Notes under the pieces: model-generated | Told to the model about the DNA's origin: nothing | Databases searched by the model: none | The model's input: only the letters and a program-made list of their open reading frames with translations | Origin: Methanothermobacter sp. | GTDB taxonomy: Archaea; Methanobacteriota; Methanobacteria; Methanobacteriales; Methanothermobacteraceae | Length of the DNA stretch: 64,000 nt | Direction: 5' to 3' | Assembly: GCF_030055435.1 (NCBI RefSeq) | Contig: NZ_JASFYG010000001.1 | Location: 144,154 to 208,153 of the forward strand | Made by a program: the position numbers and the translations under genes | Part shown: positions 36,672 to 46,349 of the stretch, piece after piece | Layout of the letters: the number at the start of each line of letters is the position of its first letter | Position numbering within the stretch: position 1 is the stretch's first letter

Positions 36672-37820
36672 CTAAAATACCAGGTCAAATGCCCGGAAGA
36701 GTATGACTGCAAGGTCACCCACAAGGAGTGATATCACAAGTCCTATGAATATTGCAGGGGCGAAGGGCAGACCCCTCCTTATACGGAACTCATCACGGAT
36801 CTTTCCCTCATCTACAAGGTCCCTTAGTGTCTGGATCTCATCCTCCCTCAGGCCGGCGGCCATTGCAGAAATTACAGGTTCGCCCCTGTAGGTCAGCGTG
36901 GATACATCACCCGTCCTTGCGGCGGTCCTGAATCTATCGATGAATGATGTGTCATCAAAGTAGTACTCATCACCCTTCCTGTAGAGTGTGTGGGCGAGTA
37001 TCATGCCCTCCCTGAGTTCATCCACGTGCATGGTATCCTGCAGTGCCTCCCTTGTGATGGATGTCAGGAGCTTTCTTATAAGCTGTATGGCGGTTATTGA
37101 GACCCAGAGTACAACAACGCCACTCACGGTTAACTCGAAGTTCCTGTAGAGGGAGTAGACAATTATCACAGATACTATCACAGCCTTCACCCTGTTGGGT
37201 AGGCGTGATATGACCATGGTGAGGAGGTAGATGAGTATGAGTGAGAGCACTATTATCTGGAATGGGAGGAAATCCGTTACAATGAACGTAAGAGTCACCG
37301 CCGATGTGATCACAAGGGCAAGGACCATGTTCGTCTTGTACTGTTTCAGGGGCTCCATGAACTCATCCATGAGGTCCCTCCTCGATGTGTAGATTATGAA
37401 GAAGACGTATACAAGGAGAAATGGCAATAGGGACAGTATGCTGTTTATTATAAGTGTTAAAGGGAATGGATAAGCTGCTGTTACAGGAAAAGCCACCCCT
37501 CCAAGGGTGTAACCCACAATGGATGGCTGGAATGGTAGAAGAGCCGTGATGGCTGTGAATAACTTGACATCACCACCGGCCCAGGCACCCATCCTCCAGA
37601 GGATGTAGCCAAGGGCAAATATACCCGCCGTGAAGATGACGGTGTATATGAATATCCAGGGGTCCGCCTCGGTGTAGGCCCTCATGGCGTTAAAGGCAAG
37701 ACCAAGGCCAATAACAGGAAACGTGAGGCGGTTGGGTATTAAACCCCTCTTTATATCACTGTATGAGGCATAGAAACATACTATAAGTGCTATGAAAACA
37801 GGGATCAGTTCCATGACCAT
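36672..37820 (-). CDS. Archaeal prepilin peptidase (EppA-like, A24 family)
   Basis: 382 residues with about ten transmembrane helices. First catalytic Asp in ASYSDIKRGLIPNRLTFP (about residues 20-35) and second in the GxHyD motif AGGDVKLFTAITALLP (about 83-98), the aspartic protease pair of type IV prepilin peptidases. A cytosolic domain (about 250-345, MHVDELREGMILAHTLYRK) lies before the last helix, a feature of the longer EppA type that matures class III-signal pilins rather than archaellins. GGAGTGATTTT precedes the ATG. Substrates are probably the two pilins beside it and perhaps the pseudopilin-like proteins. Confidence 0.88.
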   Translation of the reverse strand: MVMELIPVFIALIVCFYASYSDIKRGLIPNRLTFPVIGLGLAFNAMRAYTEADPWIFIYTVIFTAGIFALGYILWRMGAWAGGDVKLFTAITALLPFQPSIVGYTLGGVAFPVTAAYPFPLTLIINSILSLLPFLLVYVFFIIYTSRRDLMDEFMEPLKQYKTNMVLALVITSAVTLTFIVTDFLPFQIIVLSLILIYLLTMVISRLPNRVKAVIVSVIIVYSLYRNFELTVSGVVVLWVSITAIQLIRKLLTSITREALQDTMHVDELREGMILAHTLYRKGDEYYFDDTSFIDRFRTAARTGDVSTLTYRGEPVISAMAAGLREDEIQTLRDLVDEGKIRDEFRIRRGLPFAPAIFIGLVISLLVGDLAVILFRAFDLVF

Positions 37821-38010
37821 AAAATCACTCCTCTAATGTGAACATTAAGAGAATCTCATATTTCAGGACTCGTTTTTAATTAATTCTCAGAGTGAGGATA
37901 TTTAAGTTTTTGTGAACAGATCTCAGAATGTATATCCAGCTTATAAACTAAAGAGTGGATGCACATTGAGGTGGGATAAAAAATCAATCTGTGGACTGAT
38001 AAGAGCTGAT

Positions 38011-40089
38011 ATGAGAACACTCATTCTCATGCTTGTAATATTCTCTGCTGGATTTGCCCTGAGGGCCGGTGCGGTTGCCACAGTCCCAGGTATATACAGT
38101 GAAAGCTACAGCCAGCCATACATGTATGATATGGACTCCTACTACAACCTCAGGCTCGCATCCAACCTCCTTGAACATGGCACCCTCTCAGAGGATGGCT
38201 GGGACAGGTACTCATATTACCCCCCAGGTGTACCCCTCGATTACCCGCCACTTCTCGCCTACCTCACGCTCCTTGTTTACATGATCCTTTCACCATTAAC
38301 AGGTTTAACTGACCTGGCATTCTGGCTTCCAACATTCATAGCCCCCCTTGCAGGTGTACTGGTATTCGCCCTTGCAAGGTCACTTGACTGTGATGACCTA
38401 TCATCGGCGGCCGCGGGTCTTCTGGCGGTTTCTGTACCCTTCTACTTCATGAGGACTGTACCTGGATTCTATGACACAGACATGTTCAACCTCGTCCTTC
38501 CACTGGCCGTGGTACTCTCACTCCAGGTCTCTCTTAAGGAGAGTAGCTGGAGGTATGCAGTCCTCGGAGGGGTTCTCATGGCCCTATATTCAACTGCATG
38601 GAATGGCTGGCAGATACTTTATATTCTCCTTGCAGCCAGCATGATCTTCTCGTTTAAGTTAAGGCGCAGGGAGCCCATCATACTACTCCTGGTAAGCACG
38701 GCTCTCATTGAGGTCCTTGCACCTGGAAGTATCCTATCAATCCTTTTTGGGGCTTTCAGGATACCTGGAGGTGTGAGTTCCGCATACCCCTTCCCGAATC
38801 CATACGCCAACATAACGGAGTTACAGAGGCCTGACCTGGCAGATGCAGTGGTCGCCCTTGGACCAGGACTCCTCCTGGCGGGCATTGCCGGTTTCAGGGG
38901 CCTCATAAGGTATCAGAGGAAAAGTGTGCTGCTGCCTCTACTATCCCTATGGACAGTGACAGGGGCCATTTTAATGTTCTGGGGTATAAGGTTTTCTGAA
39001 ATAACCGCACTTCCCATCCTTGTTACATCTGCACTTTTTCTCACTGACATCCGGCGGAATGAAATCAGAGTGGGATTCATGGATTCCCCTGATCCTACAT
39101 TCAGAAAATCCCTCCATGTGGCTGTGGCTACCATGGTGATCCTTCCATCCTTCCTCATATGCATTGAGAGTTACAGTGCACTGCACCCGAGGGTTAATGA
39201 TGACCTCATGGCCGCTGCAGATTACATAAGGGAGAATACACCAACTGGTACGGTGGTGATCTGTAACTGGGTCCACGGACACTTCTTTGCCTTCATGGCT
39301 GAGAGGCCTGTGAATTTTGATGGTAGACTTGCCTACATTGAAACCCTCCCCCGGAGGGGTGCTGATTATCCCCTTGATCCCAGGGTTCCAGGGGTTTACA
39401 GGGAGTACTGGCAGAACAGGGCGCTTGCAACATCAGACCCTGTGCTTTCAGCTGATATCCTCTCAATGCTTGCATCCTCTGGAGATGATGCCTACCTTGA
39501 GGTCCTGAAAAATGAAAATGACCCTGCAGCTTCAGCCATCATCCTGGGGGACATTCTGGGTGTTAAAAGGGGTGAACGTGCTGATTACCTCATTGAGAGG
39601 TATGGCTTCCATGATGGCACCGCAAAAAAGGTTGAATCCATACTCAACCGGAAATCAGATTATGTCCTCGTAACCTATGATCGCCTCATAGACAAGGGCT
39701 ACTGGATACTCTACTATGGAAGCTGGAACTTCACCGGAAAAACAGAGGAACCACTCTACTCCACGGGTACCATCACCTCACTTGAACCACTGAGAAGTAG
39801 CGACGGTCTTGTATATGATAGTGGAAGTATGAAATTCAATGGGGTGAATGTTTCGAGGCTTTACCTTGTTAATGGGAACTCAAGGATTATTGAGGGTGAC
39901 CCAGATTCAGATATCGTTGCATTCGCACTCCTTGAGAGAAACCGGACCGTGGTACTCCAGAGGAAGTATGAGGGGTCAATGTTTGTGAGGCTAGTGCTTC
40001 TGGGTGATGGTGGGGGTGTCTTCAGGGCTGTTATGAGGAGTGGGGACGTCACGGTATGGGAGCCCATTGATGAGGGAAAAATAAAGTAA
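38011..40089 (+). CDS. STT3/AglB-like oligosaccharyltransferase paralogue with degenerate WWDYG motif
   Basis: About 692 residues: some 12-13 transmembrane helices, then a soluble C-terminal domain. The first luminal loop has MYDMDSYYNLRLASNLL (conserved Asp), the second GFYDTDMFNL (DxD-type), and the WNGW motif is present. In place of the peptide-binding WWDYG motif the sequence reads ICNWVHGHFFAFMAERPVNF, so the Asp is lost. The end of the domain (about 515-560) fits the usual layout. ATG 38011 starts at the first helix. A GTG at 37912 would add 33 residues, but a TATA-like ATATTTAAG lies only about 10 bp before it. It probably transfers or modifies glycans on the neighbouring sequon-rich pilins, with uncertain catalytic competence. 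Confidence 0.8.
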   Translation: MRTLILMLVIFSAGFALRAGAVATVPGIYSESYSQPYMYDMDSYYNLRLASNLLEHGTLSEDGWDRYSYYPPGVPLDYPPLLAYLTLLVYMILSPLTGLTDLAFWLPTFIAPLAGVLVFALARSLDCDDLSSAAAGLLAVSVPFYFMRTVPGFYDTDMFNLVLPLAVVLSLQVSLKESSWRYAVLGGVLMALYSTAWNGWQILYILLAASMIFSFKLRRREPIILLLVSTALIEVLAPGSILSILFGAFRIPGGVSSAYPFPNPYANITELQRPDLADAVVALGPGLLLAGIAGFRGLIRYQRKSVLLPLLSLWTVTGAILMFWGIRFSEITALPILVTSALFLTDIRRNEIRVGFMDSPDPTFRKSLHVAVATMVILPSFLICIESYSALHPRVNDDLMAAADYIRENTPTGTVVICNWVHGHFFAFMAERPVNFDGRLAYIETLPRRGADYPLDPRVPGVYREYWQNRALATSDPVLSADILSMLASSGDDAYLEVLKNENDPAASAIILGDILGVKRGERADYLIERYGFHDGTAKKVESILNRKSDYVLVTYDRLIDKGYWILYYGSWNFTGKTEEPLYSTGTITSLEPLRSSDGLVYDSGSMKFNGVNVSRLYLVNGNSRIIEGDPDSDIVAFALLERNRTVVLQRKYEGSMFVRLVLLGDGGGVFRAVMRSGDVTVWEPIDEGKIK

Positions 40090-40094
40090 AGGAA

Positions 40095-41690
40095 TCAGGA
40101 CCCCTTATTTTCAAATGCCGCCTTCAGGAATGATACAAAGAGTGGATGTGCCCTGTTTGGCCTTGATTTAAACTCAGGGTGGAACTGGCATCCCAGGAAC
40201 CATGGGTGGTCCCTGATTTCAACCATCTCAACCAGAAATTCATCAGGTGATGTTCCTGAAATTACAAGGCCTTTCTCCTCAAGTTCATCCCGGAATTCAT
40301 TGTTCACCTCAAACCGGTGCCTGTGCCTCTCGGTTACAAGTTCCTCCCCGTAGGCCTCATGTGCAAGGGTGCCCTTCCTGACCCTGCAGTCATAGGAGCC
40401 GAGGCGCATGGTTCCACCCATCTTCCTTATCCTCTTCTGCTCCTCCATCATGTCGATCACAGGGTAGGGTGTGTCCGGATCGAACTCTGTACTGTTGGCG
40501 CCCTCCATTCCATTGAGCCTTGCAAATTCTATAACCATGCACTGCATCCCCAGGCATATACCGAAGATGGGGATCTTCTCCTGAAGGGCGAATCTAACAG
40601 CATCGAGTTTCCCTGATATACCCCTCTCACCGAAGCCGCCAGGGATAAGTATGGAGTCAAGGTGTCTGAGGTCATCCACACTGACGTCATCATCTGCACT
40701 TATCCATTCAATTTCAACGCGGATCCCCAGGTGGGCTGCGGCGTGCTTCAGGGCCTCCCTTATGCTTATGTAGGAGTCCTCGAGTTCCACATACTTGCCC
40801 ACTATCCCAACTGTCACCACAGGCTCATCTATCATGAGGGATTCCACGATTCCCTTCCACTCTTTAAGATCCGCTTTGCCCTCAACATCCAGTTCTATCC
40901 TCCTCACTATGTATTCGCCGACATTTTCACTGTCAAGGACCAGTGGGACCTCGTATATGGATGATGCGTCTGGGGCGTTTACGACCGCCTCCTCCTCGAC
41001 GTCACAGAAGTGGGCTATCTTCTTTTTGAGTGATGAGTCTATGGGCATCTCACTGCGGCATATTATCATATCAGGGTTGATACCTGTACTCCTGAGCTCC
41101 TTTGTGCTGTGCTGTGTTGGTTTTGTCTTGAATTCCCCTGCAGCCCGCAGATATGGGACATAGGTTACATGGACGAACATGACATTCTTGTGGCCCTCCT
41201 CATTTCTGAGCTGCCTGAGGGCCTCCAGGAACGGCTGTCCCTCTATGTCACCCACGGTTCCGCCAACCTCCACCAGGACGACGTCAGCCCCGCTTTTATC
41301 TGCAATCCTCCTTATCATTGCTTTGATCTCATCGGTGATGTGGGGTATTATCTGCACACATGAGCCCAGGTATTCACCGGCCCTCTCCTTGTTGATGACA
41401 GAGAGGTAAACCTTACCTGTGGTTATGTTGGCCTCGCCGGGGAGGTCCGCATCCAGGAAGCGCTCATAGTGGCCCAGGTCAAGGTCTGTCTCCATACCGT
41501 CATCTGTAACAAAGACCTCACCGTGCTGGTAGGGGTTGAGGGTCCCCGAGTCCCAGTTTAGGTAGGGGTCTATCTTGATGGCTGTCACGGAAAGCCCATA
41601 TGATCTCAGTATCCTTCCAATTGATGCTGCTGTTATCCCCTTTCCTATAGAACTTACAACTCCTCCTGTTACAACAATGTACTTGGCCAG
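40095..41690 (-). CDS. pyrG: CTP synthase
   Basis: About 531-534 residues. Synthetase domain with P-loop [32 protein letters not shown] and [14 protein letters not shown]. The glutaminase domain has the nucleophile in GICLGMQC, then [11 protein letters not shown], and the His/Glu pair in [12 protein letters not shown]. It makes CTP from UTP and glutamine. The start is unusual. The frame opens at TTG 41699 directly abutting AGGAG, while a CTG at 41690 sits nine bases after it and would give (M)AKYIVVTGG, the usual family N terminus. No ATG is available in frame. I give the CTG coordinate as the better fit; the TTG remains possible. Confidence 0.95.
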   Translation of the reverse strand: MAKYIVVTGGVVSSIGKGITAASIGRILRSYGLSVTAIKIDPYLNWDSGTLNPYQHGEVFVTDDGMETDLDLGHYERFLDADLPGEANITTGKVYLSVINKERAGEYLGSCVQIIPHITDEIKAMIRRIADKSGADVVLVEVGGTVGDIEGQPFLEALRQLRNEEGHKNVMFVHVTYVPYLRAAGEFKTKPTQHSTKELRSTGINPDMIICRSEMPIDSSLKKKIAHFCDVEEEAVVNAPDASSIYEVPLVLDSENVGEYIVRRIELDVEGKADLKEWKGIVESLMIDEPVVTVGIVGKYVELEDSYISIREALKHAAAHLGIRVEIEWISADDDVSVDDLRHLDSILIPGGFGERGISGKLDAVRFALQEKIPIFGICLGMQCMVIEFARLNGMEGANSTEFDPDTPYPVIDMMEEQKRIRKMGGTMRLGSYDCRVRKGTLAHEAYGEELVTERHRHRFEVNNEFRDELEEKGLVISGTSPDEFLVEMVEIRDHPWFLGCQFHPEFKSRPNRAHPLFVSFLKAAFENKGS

Positions 41691-41711
41691 ATGAACCAAC
41701 TCCTGAGTGGT

Positions 41712-41783
41712 TGAATAAGATTAATGAATAGTCTATGTGTCTTCGAGTGAATAAGATTAATGGAATAGTGTATGTGCCTCATC
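41712..41783. repeat. Imperfect 36-bp tandem repeat upstream of pyrG
   Basis: Two copies of a unit beginning TGAATAAGATTAATG and ending about GTCTATGTG, starting at 41712 and 41748 (period 36), with a few substitutions and one inserted base. They lie between the pyrG start and its promoter side, thus probably in the 5' leader. Confidence 0.7.
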
Positions 41784-41814
41784 GGTATTAAAAATTCGTA
41801 CCCTGAAGCCGGAA

Positions 41815-42996
41815 CTAGAGGGTTTTCATGAACTCTATGAGTCTATGACCATCCTTGAGACCCATTGAACCCTCCCTGGCAGAGAATTCATCGTATGATT
41901 TTACAGCATCAGGTTCAACACCATCACCTGCAAGTATGCAGGGTACAGGGTCAGGTACATGGGTTTTCACCTCGACGGGTGTCGGGTGATCCGGGAGCAC
42001 GGATATCCTGCAATCGTATTCTGTCATGGCATCAAGTATCCTTCCCAGTACAAAGCTGTCTATATTCTCTATCGCCCTTATCTTCTCCTCAACGTCACCT
42101 GCGTGTCCGGCCTCGTCGGGTGCCTCCACATGGACATACAGGAAGTCGTATTCCTCGAGGGCCGCTGCCGCGTACCTCCCCTTGGCCCGGTAGTCGGTGT
42201 CAAGGTAGCCTGTTGCACCGGGGACATGGATGTTCTCAAGGCCCGCATATACACCGAGACCCTTTATGAGGTCCACGGCTGTTATCGTGGCGCCCTTCAG
42301 GCCATATTTTTCACTGAATGGTTCCATTGATGGCCTGGTACCCTGACCCCAGAGCCAGATCATGTTTGCCGGTCTCTTTCCCCTCGCCACCCTTTCATTG
42401 TTAACCCGGTGTGAATCAAGGACCCCCCTTGATCCGAGCATGAGCTCCCTTATATGGTCTGCCTCAGGTGACCCCCCGGGGAGGTGATGGTCCACGGGTT
42501 CACCTACGATGTCATGGGGGGGTTCGACTCGCACATCGGCATAACTGGGTCCTGTGATGACAAAGAGGTTCCTGTAGCTCACTCCAGCATAGAATCTTCC
42601 AGGGGTTTCAAGGTGGGTGTTGAGGGCATCTATGAGCTCTGCTACATCATCTGTTTCAATGTGGTCGGCGTTAAAGTCCACTATCCTCTCATCTGCGTTT
42701 ATAAGGTTGCACCTGAATGCAACATCCTCAGGGGAGAGCTCCACACCTATACTTGCGGCTTCAAGGGGCCCCCTCCCTGTGTAGTACCTCCTGGGGTTGT
42801 AGCCCATTATGCTTAGGTTCGCCACATCTGAGCCCGCCTCCATGCCGTCTGGTATTGTCCTGAGGAGTCCACATGCGCCTCTAGCTGCAAGCTGGTCCAT
42901 GTTGGGTGTATCCGCAGCCTGTAGTGGTGTTCTGCCATCAAGTTCATCAAGGGAATAATCTGCCATTCCATCTCCAACAAGAATAACATATTTCAT
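41815..42996 (-). CDS. apgM: 2,3-bisphosphoglycerate-independent phosphoglycerate mutase, archaeal type
   Basis: 393 residues, alkaline-phosphatase superfamily: VILVGDGMADYSLDELDGRTPLQAA (first metal-binding Asp), the nucleophile segment VANLSIMGYNP, GRGPLEAAS and the late metal ligands VEAPDEAGHAGDVEEK and VLPDHPTPV. It interconverts 3- and 2-phosphoglycerate in gluconeogenesis. ATG 42996 follows AGTGATTATC; the GTG three codons upstream forms part of that site. It precedes pyrG on the same strand with a 116-bp gap and is probably separately transcribed. Confidence 0.93.
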   Translation of the reverse strand: MKYVILVGDGMADYSLDELDGRTPLQAADTPNMDQLAARGACGLLRTIPDGMEAGSDVANLSIMGYNPRRYYTGRGPLEAASIGVELSPEDVAFRCNLINADERIVDFNADHIETDDVAELIDALNTHLETPGRFYAGVSYRNLFVITGPSYADVRVEPPHDIVGEPVDHHLPGGSPEADHIRELMLGSRGVLDSHRVNNERVARGKRPANMIWLWGQGTRPSMEPFSEKYGLKGATITAVDLIKGLGVYAGLENIHVPGATGYLDTDYRAKGRYAAAALEEYDFLYVHVEAPDEAGHAGDVEEKIRAIENIDSFVLGRILDAMTEYDCRISVLPDHPTPVEVKTHVPDPVPCILAGDGVEPDAVKSYDEFSAREGSMGLKDGHRLIEFMKTL

Positions 42997-43056
42997 GATA
43001 ATCACTGTGGGATTGAAACATAATTCATTACTGATGGATTAAAAAAACATTAAAAT

Positions 43057-44079
43057 TTATATGCTTTTTCTATGCCTTCGCCATATGGTGAGGGTGTCTG
43101 TTAGCATGGCCGATGCTGTCTCCAGGGACCCGGCACCCCTCCCAACGGCTGTGACCTCACCTGCAAGGTCCGTCCTGAGGGTTGCCATGTTGAGTGTCCC
43201 GTCAACAGCATAGGGGGACCCCATCCTCACGAGCCTCGGACCCACCTCCAGTGTATCATCTGATATCTCAGCGATGAGCTTTATGAGGTAACCCTCCTGG
43301 GCTGCCAGTTCAATGGCCCCCTGGGTTATGCCTGTGATACCCTCCACACTGACATCCCTGAGGGTACAAGCTCTCCCGAGAATTGCATTGGCGAGTATAA
43401 CCGCCTTGCATGCGGCGTCTGTACCCTCAACATCCTGTGCAGGGTTGGTCTCTGCTATACCAAGCTCCTGTGCCTCAAGGAGGGCCTGCTCATAGGATGA
43501 ACCCTCTGAGGTCATCCTTGATAGTATGAAGTTTGTGGTGCCGTTCAGTATCCCTATCACAGATTCTATACTGCAGGATGTGAGGGTCTCCCTTGCAAGG
43601 TTTATTATGGGCATGGCCCCGCCAACTGATGCCTCAAACATGAGCTCGGCGCCGGCCTCTGAGGATAGCTCCATTAGTTCAGAATAGAAGAGCGCCAGGT
43701 GCCCCTTATTGGATGTTACAACGTGTTTACCATCCCCAAGGGCCTCTATGAGAAGTGACTTACCTGGTTCACCATCCGTTATGCTGGTGGGGGTCGCCTC
43801 AACCAGGCAGTCGTATTCAACCTCCTCCAGGAGTTCAAGGCCGCTCATACCCTCAACTCCCATGGGGTGTCTGCCGACACCATCTGTCTTCTTGTGTCTG
43901 AGGATTTCAGCTATATCGAGACCGTTTTCATCATAAATTGCCCCTGATGAATCAGCAATCCCTGTGAATGTCAGCTCCAGACCATACCTTTTTTTCAGGT
44001 ATTCGCCCTTGAACCGGGCCGCTCTGAGGAATCCCTGACCCACCGCTCCCAGACCAACCAGACATATCCTCACTCTCAT
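43057..44079 (-). CDS. hom: Homoserine dehydrogenase
   Basis: 340 residues. Rossmann motif [15 protein letters not shown], the substrate segment [37 protein letters not shown] with the catalytic Lys and Asp, and NKGHLAL. It reduces aspartate semialdehyde to homoserine for threonine and methionine. There is no C-terminal ACT domain, unlike many bacterial forms; the ACT unit is the adjacent upstream gene, six bases away. AGGGAGTG precedes ATG 44079. Confidence 0.93.
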   Translation of the reverse strand: MRVRICLVGLGAVGQGFLRAARFKGEYLKKRYGLELTFTGIADSSGAIYDENGLDIAEILRHKKTDGVGRHPMGVEGMSGLELLEEVEYDCLVEATPTSITDGEPGKSLLIEALGDGKHVVTSNKGHLALFYSELMELSSEAGAELMFEASVGGAMPIINLARETLTSCSIESVIGILNGTTNFILSRMTSEGSSYEQALLEAQELGIAETNPAQDVEGTDAACKAVILANAILGRACTLRDVSVEGITGITQGAIELAAQEGYLIKLIAEISDDTLEVGPRLVRMGSPYAVDGTLNMATLRTDLAGEVTAVGRGAGSLETASAMLTDTLTIWRRHRKSI

Positions 44080-44085
44080 CACTCC

Positions 44086-44565
44086 CTAGACCTCTGTTAT
44101 GAGGAGGAGGTCATGCCTGCTGGCGGCCTCCTGGATCCTCTCAAGGACCATCTCCCTGGTCCCATGTTCGGCCTCAACGGTTATCCTGGCTGACTGTTTT
44201 TCCCCGGACATTCTGAGTGAAAGGTCAGATACAGAGGCGCCTCTGACGCTGTTTATTGCCTCCACAGTTTCATGGAGGTCTCCCTCTGAGATTTCACCGA
44301 TGAGTATGCTTGTGAATTTCTCCCTGATGGGGGCGCCGTCCATCTCGATTATGTTAACACCCCTCTCCTGGAGTTTGTTGATGGCAGTGTCAAGTGTTTC
44401 CCTGTCACCCTCCACCGTGAGCTGTACAGGTACCATCGGCCCGTATTCACGGTCCCTTTCATGTATAACAGTTACTATATTGGCACCGGAGCTCCCCAGT
44501 GGTTCCAGTACAGATAAAAGCTGGCCGGGGGCATCCCGGAGTTCAATAACCAGGTTTAACCGCAT
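44086..44565 (-). CDS. ACT domain protein, probable regulator of homoserine dehydrogenase
   Basis: 159 residues with two ACT modules: LNLVIELRDAPGQLLSVLEPL...GANIVTVIHER (1-75) and FTSILIGEISEGDLHETVEAINS (about 88-159). The glycine-containing turn after the first strand binds amino acids in this family. The gene ends six bases before hom, and the homoserine dehydrogenase lacks its own ACT domain, so feedback regulation in trans (for example by threonine) is the natural hypothesis. AGGTG precedes ATG 44565; an in-frame GTG three codons earlier overlaps the site. Confidence 0.85.
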   Translation of the reverse strand: MRLNLVIELRDAPGQLLSVLEPLGSSGANIVTVIHERDREYGPMVPVQLTVEGDRETLDTAINKLQERGVNIIEMDGAPIREKFTSILIGEISEGDLHETVEAINSVRGASVSDLSLRMSGEKQSARITVEAEHGTREMVLERIQEAASRHDLLLITEV

Positions 44566-44574
44566 CCTTAACAC

Positions 44575-44790
44575 CTACTGGGTCCATTCACCCCTCTCAA
44601 CAACTATGTTGCCGTCCTCATCAACAGGGGCGTTTCTGAGGATCTTCTCAGGGTCGGTCTTCTCAACATCATCCTCGCTTGTCCTGTTAAGGTTATCAAC
44701 GATGTAATATGTTTCCTCAAGTTCGGGGACGTCTTCAAGTGCCCTTGAGAATTCCTTGAGGATTTTCTCAGCCTCTTTCTCTATCTTCAT
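44575..44790 (-). CDS. gatC: Probable archaeal GatC, Glu-tRNA(Gln)/Asp-tRNA(Asn) amidotransferase subunit C
   Basis: 71 residues, acidic, mostly helical: MKIEKEAEKILKEFSRALED, ETYYIVDNLNRTSEDD, then a C-terminal belt DPEKILRNAPVDEDGNIVVE. The helical N terminus and the KILRNAP belt match archaeal GatC proteins. GatC bridges GatA and GatB in the enzyme that converts misacylated Asp-tRNA(Asn) or Glu-tRNA(Gln); the other subunits are not in the window. A GGAGGAATCCTGC site precedes the ATG. It is ten bases before the ACT gene and appears to start the gatC, ACT, hom unit. AsnB next door gives a loose theme of amide metabolism. Confidence 0.75.
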   Translation of the reverse strand: MKIEKEAEKILKEFSRALEDVPELEETYYIVDNLNRTSEDDVEKTDPEKILRNAPVDEDGNIVVERGEWTQ

Positions 44791-44914
44791 GCAGGATTCC
44801 TCCTAGTGATGGGTAATCGTGAATGTGAACATATGAGTCTAGTATTGATTTGCAGTGATATAAATGCTTAGATTAGAGAAACACAAAATCCGGAGAGGCG
44901 AACCCCTCATGGAT

Positions 44915-46330
44915 TCATCTCTGAAAGACTCCACCATCATTCATGAGTCTCCTCAGGAAGGACTCATGGTCGAATCCAGGGAGCACCCTCCTTCTAAGTA
45001 TCCGATCAATCCCTGAACCGTACTGGGCTGCCTTCTTGGGCCTCCTTGCAATGTAATCAGGTACCCCCATCTCAGCCGCCACCTCCCTGAGGATGTGCTT
45101 TCTCATCTCATCATCGGGGCCCCTTATCTTGAAGCAGGTGGGGGTTGTGAGGGCCAACTCTATAACCCTCAGGTCAAGGAAGGGGACCCTGAGTTCCACC
45201 GAGTTTGCCATTGTAACAGCGTCATCACGTTCAAGGTTTACCTGGTATATGTTCTCCAAATCATGCATCAGCGCATCTTCAAGGTTTCCATCCTCAAGTA
45301 GCCTTCTGTAGCGGTGGTAACCTGCGAAGAGCTCATCGGCTCCCTGCCCCGAAAACATGACCCTGAAGCCTGCAGCCGACGCCTCCCTGGATGCAAGGTA
45401 TAGGGGCATGGCAATGGCGATCTGCATGGGATTGTAAACCTCAATCGCACCGAGGACATGGGGGAGGGCACCCCTCACAGCCTCCTCTGTAACCTCAATT
45501 ACCTTGAGGTCCATGCCAAGGTCCTCTGCTGCCCTTGATGCGAATTCAACATCCGGCGATCCAGGTGTACCCACCGTGTAGAGGGTGATGTCCAGGTATT
45601 CCCTGAGGAGCACAGCAAGGAGGGTGCTGTCCACACCACCTGAGAATACAAGTGCGGCCTTCCTGAGTCCACGGGTCCTCTTTTTTACCGATTCCCTGAT
45701 GGCAGATTTCAGGAGACCTTTAAGTTCATGGGGGCTTTCGGTGCATGTTCTGGGCTGAGGGAGTCCCCGCAGCTTCACCAACCTCCCATTTATAATGGCG
45801 TGACCCGGTGGAAGGCTCTCAATGTTCCGCAGACCTATACTCCACAGGGCCTTTCTCTCCGATGCAAAGGCCTCCCCGGAATGGTAGAGTGGCTTGACAC
45901 CCACAGGGTCCCTCACCGCTGCAAGGTTCACTCCATCGGTGTAGATGAAGGCGTAGTCCCCGTCAAGTTCACTGACTGCAAAGCGGATTGCATCCTCAAG
46001 GTCGTCGCCGTGGGCCTCTATGAGGTCCAGTATGAGGTGGGCATCACCACCAGCTGGGATGTCATGACTGTAGATTTCGCCGTTGAAAACCAGGACCCCA
46101 TCACCTGAAACCGGCTGGGGTCCCCCCACTATTGAGAGGAGGTTGTGGCCCAGTGCAATATCCTCTGAGGGAGGGGCCTCAAGCACATCCTCCCCCTCAC
46201 TGGTTTTTATGGTGATCCTGCCGTCATGGTATAGGCCCCTTGCATCCGGGCCCCTGTGTCCGATGGTGTTGAGCATCGCGGCGACCTTGTCCCTGGCGCC
46301 TGCTCCCCTGAACCCTGCTATACCACACAT
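44915..46330 (-). CDS. asnB: Glutamine-dependent asparagine synthetase
   Basis: About 471 residues. The start MCGIAGF puts the N-terminal nucleophile Cys at position 2. The glutaminase half has GHRGPDARG and VFNGEIY; the synthetase half has the PP-loop AALVFSGGVDSTLLAVLL, FSGQGADELFAGYHRY and VELRVPFLD. It amidates aspartate using glutamine. ATG 46330 is chosen because translation must begin at the Cys; the frame extends 12 codons upstream without function. The glutaminase domain is slightly short relative to E. coli AsnB (554 residues). It lies 19 bp after the flavin-type gene. Confidence 0.93.
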   Translation of the reverse strand: MCGIAGFRGAGARDKVAAMLNTIGHRGPDARGLYHDGRITIKTSEGEDVLEAPPSEDIALGHNLLSIVGGPQPVSGDGVLVFNGEIYSHDIPAGGDAHLILDLIEAHGDDLEDAIRFAVSELDGDYAFIYTDGVNLAAVRDPVGVKPLYHSGEAFASERKALWSIGLRNIESLPPGHAIINGRLVKLRGLPQPRTCTESPHELKGLLKSAIRESVKKRTRGLRKAALVFSGGVDSTLLAVLLREYLDITLYTVGTPGSPDVEFASRAAEDLGMDLKVIEVTEEAVRGALPHVLGAIEVYNPMQIAIAMPLYLASREASAAGFRVMFSGQGADELFAGYHRYRRLLEDGNLEDALMHDLENIYQVNLERDDAVTMANSVELRVPFLDLRVIELALTTPTCFKIRGPDDEMRKHILREVAAEMGVPDYIARRPKKAAQYGSGIDRILRRRVLPGFDHESFLRRLMNDGGVFQR

Positions 46331-46349
46331 CCATGTCACTCTGGGGGCT

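Noticed and set aside
37912-38010. 33-residue N-terminal extension of the STT3-like protein
   Set aside because: The GTG start is too close to the TATA-like element and has no ribosome site; the segment is not membrane-like.
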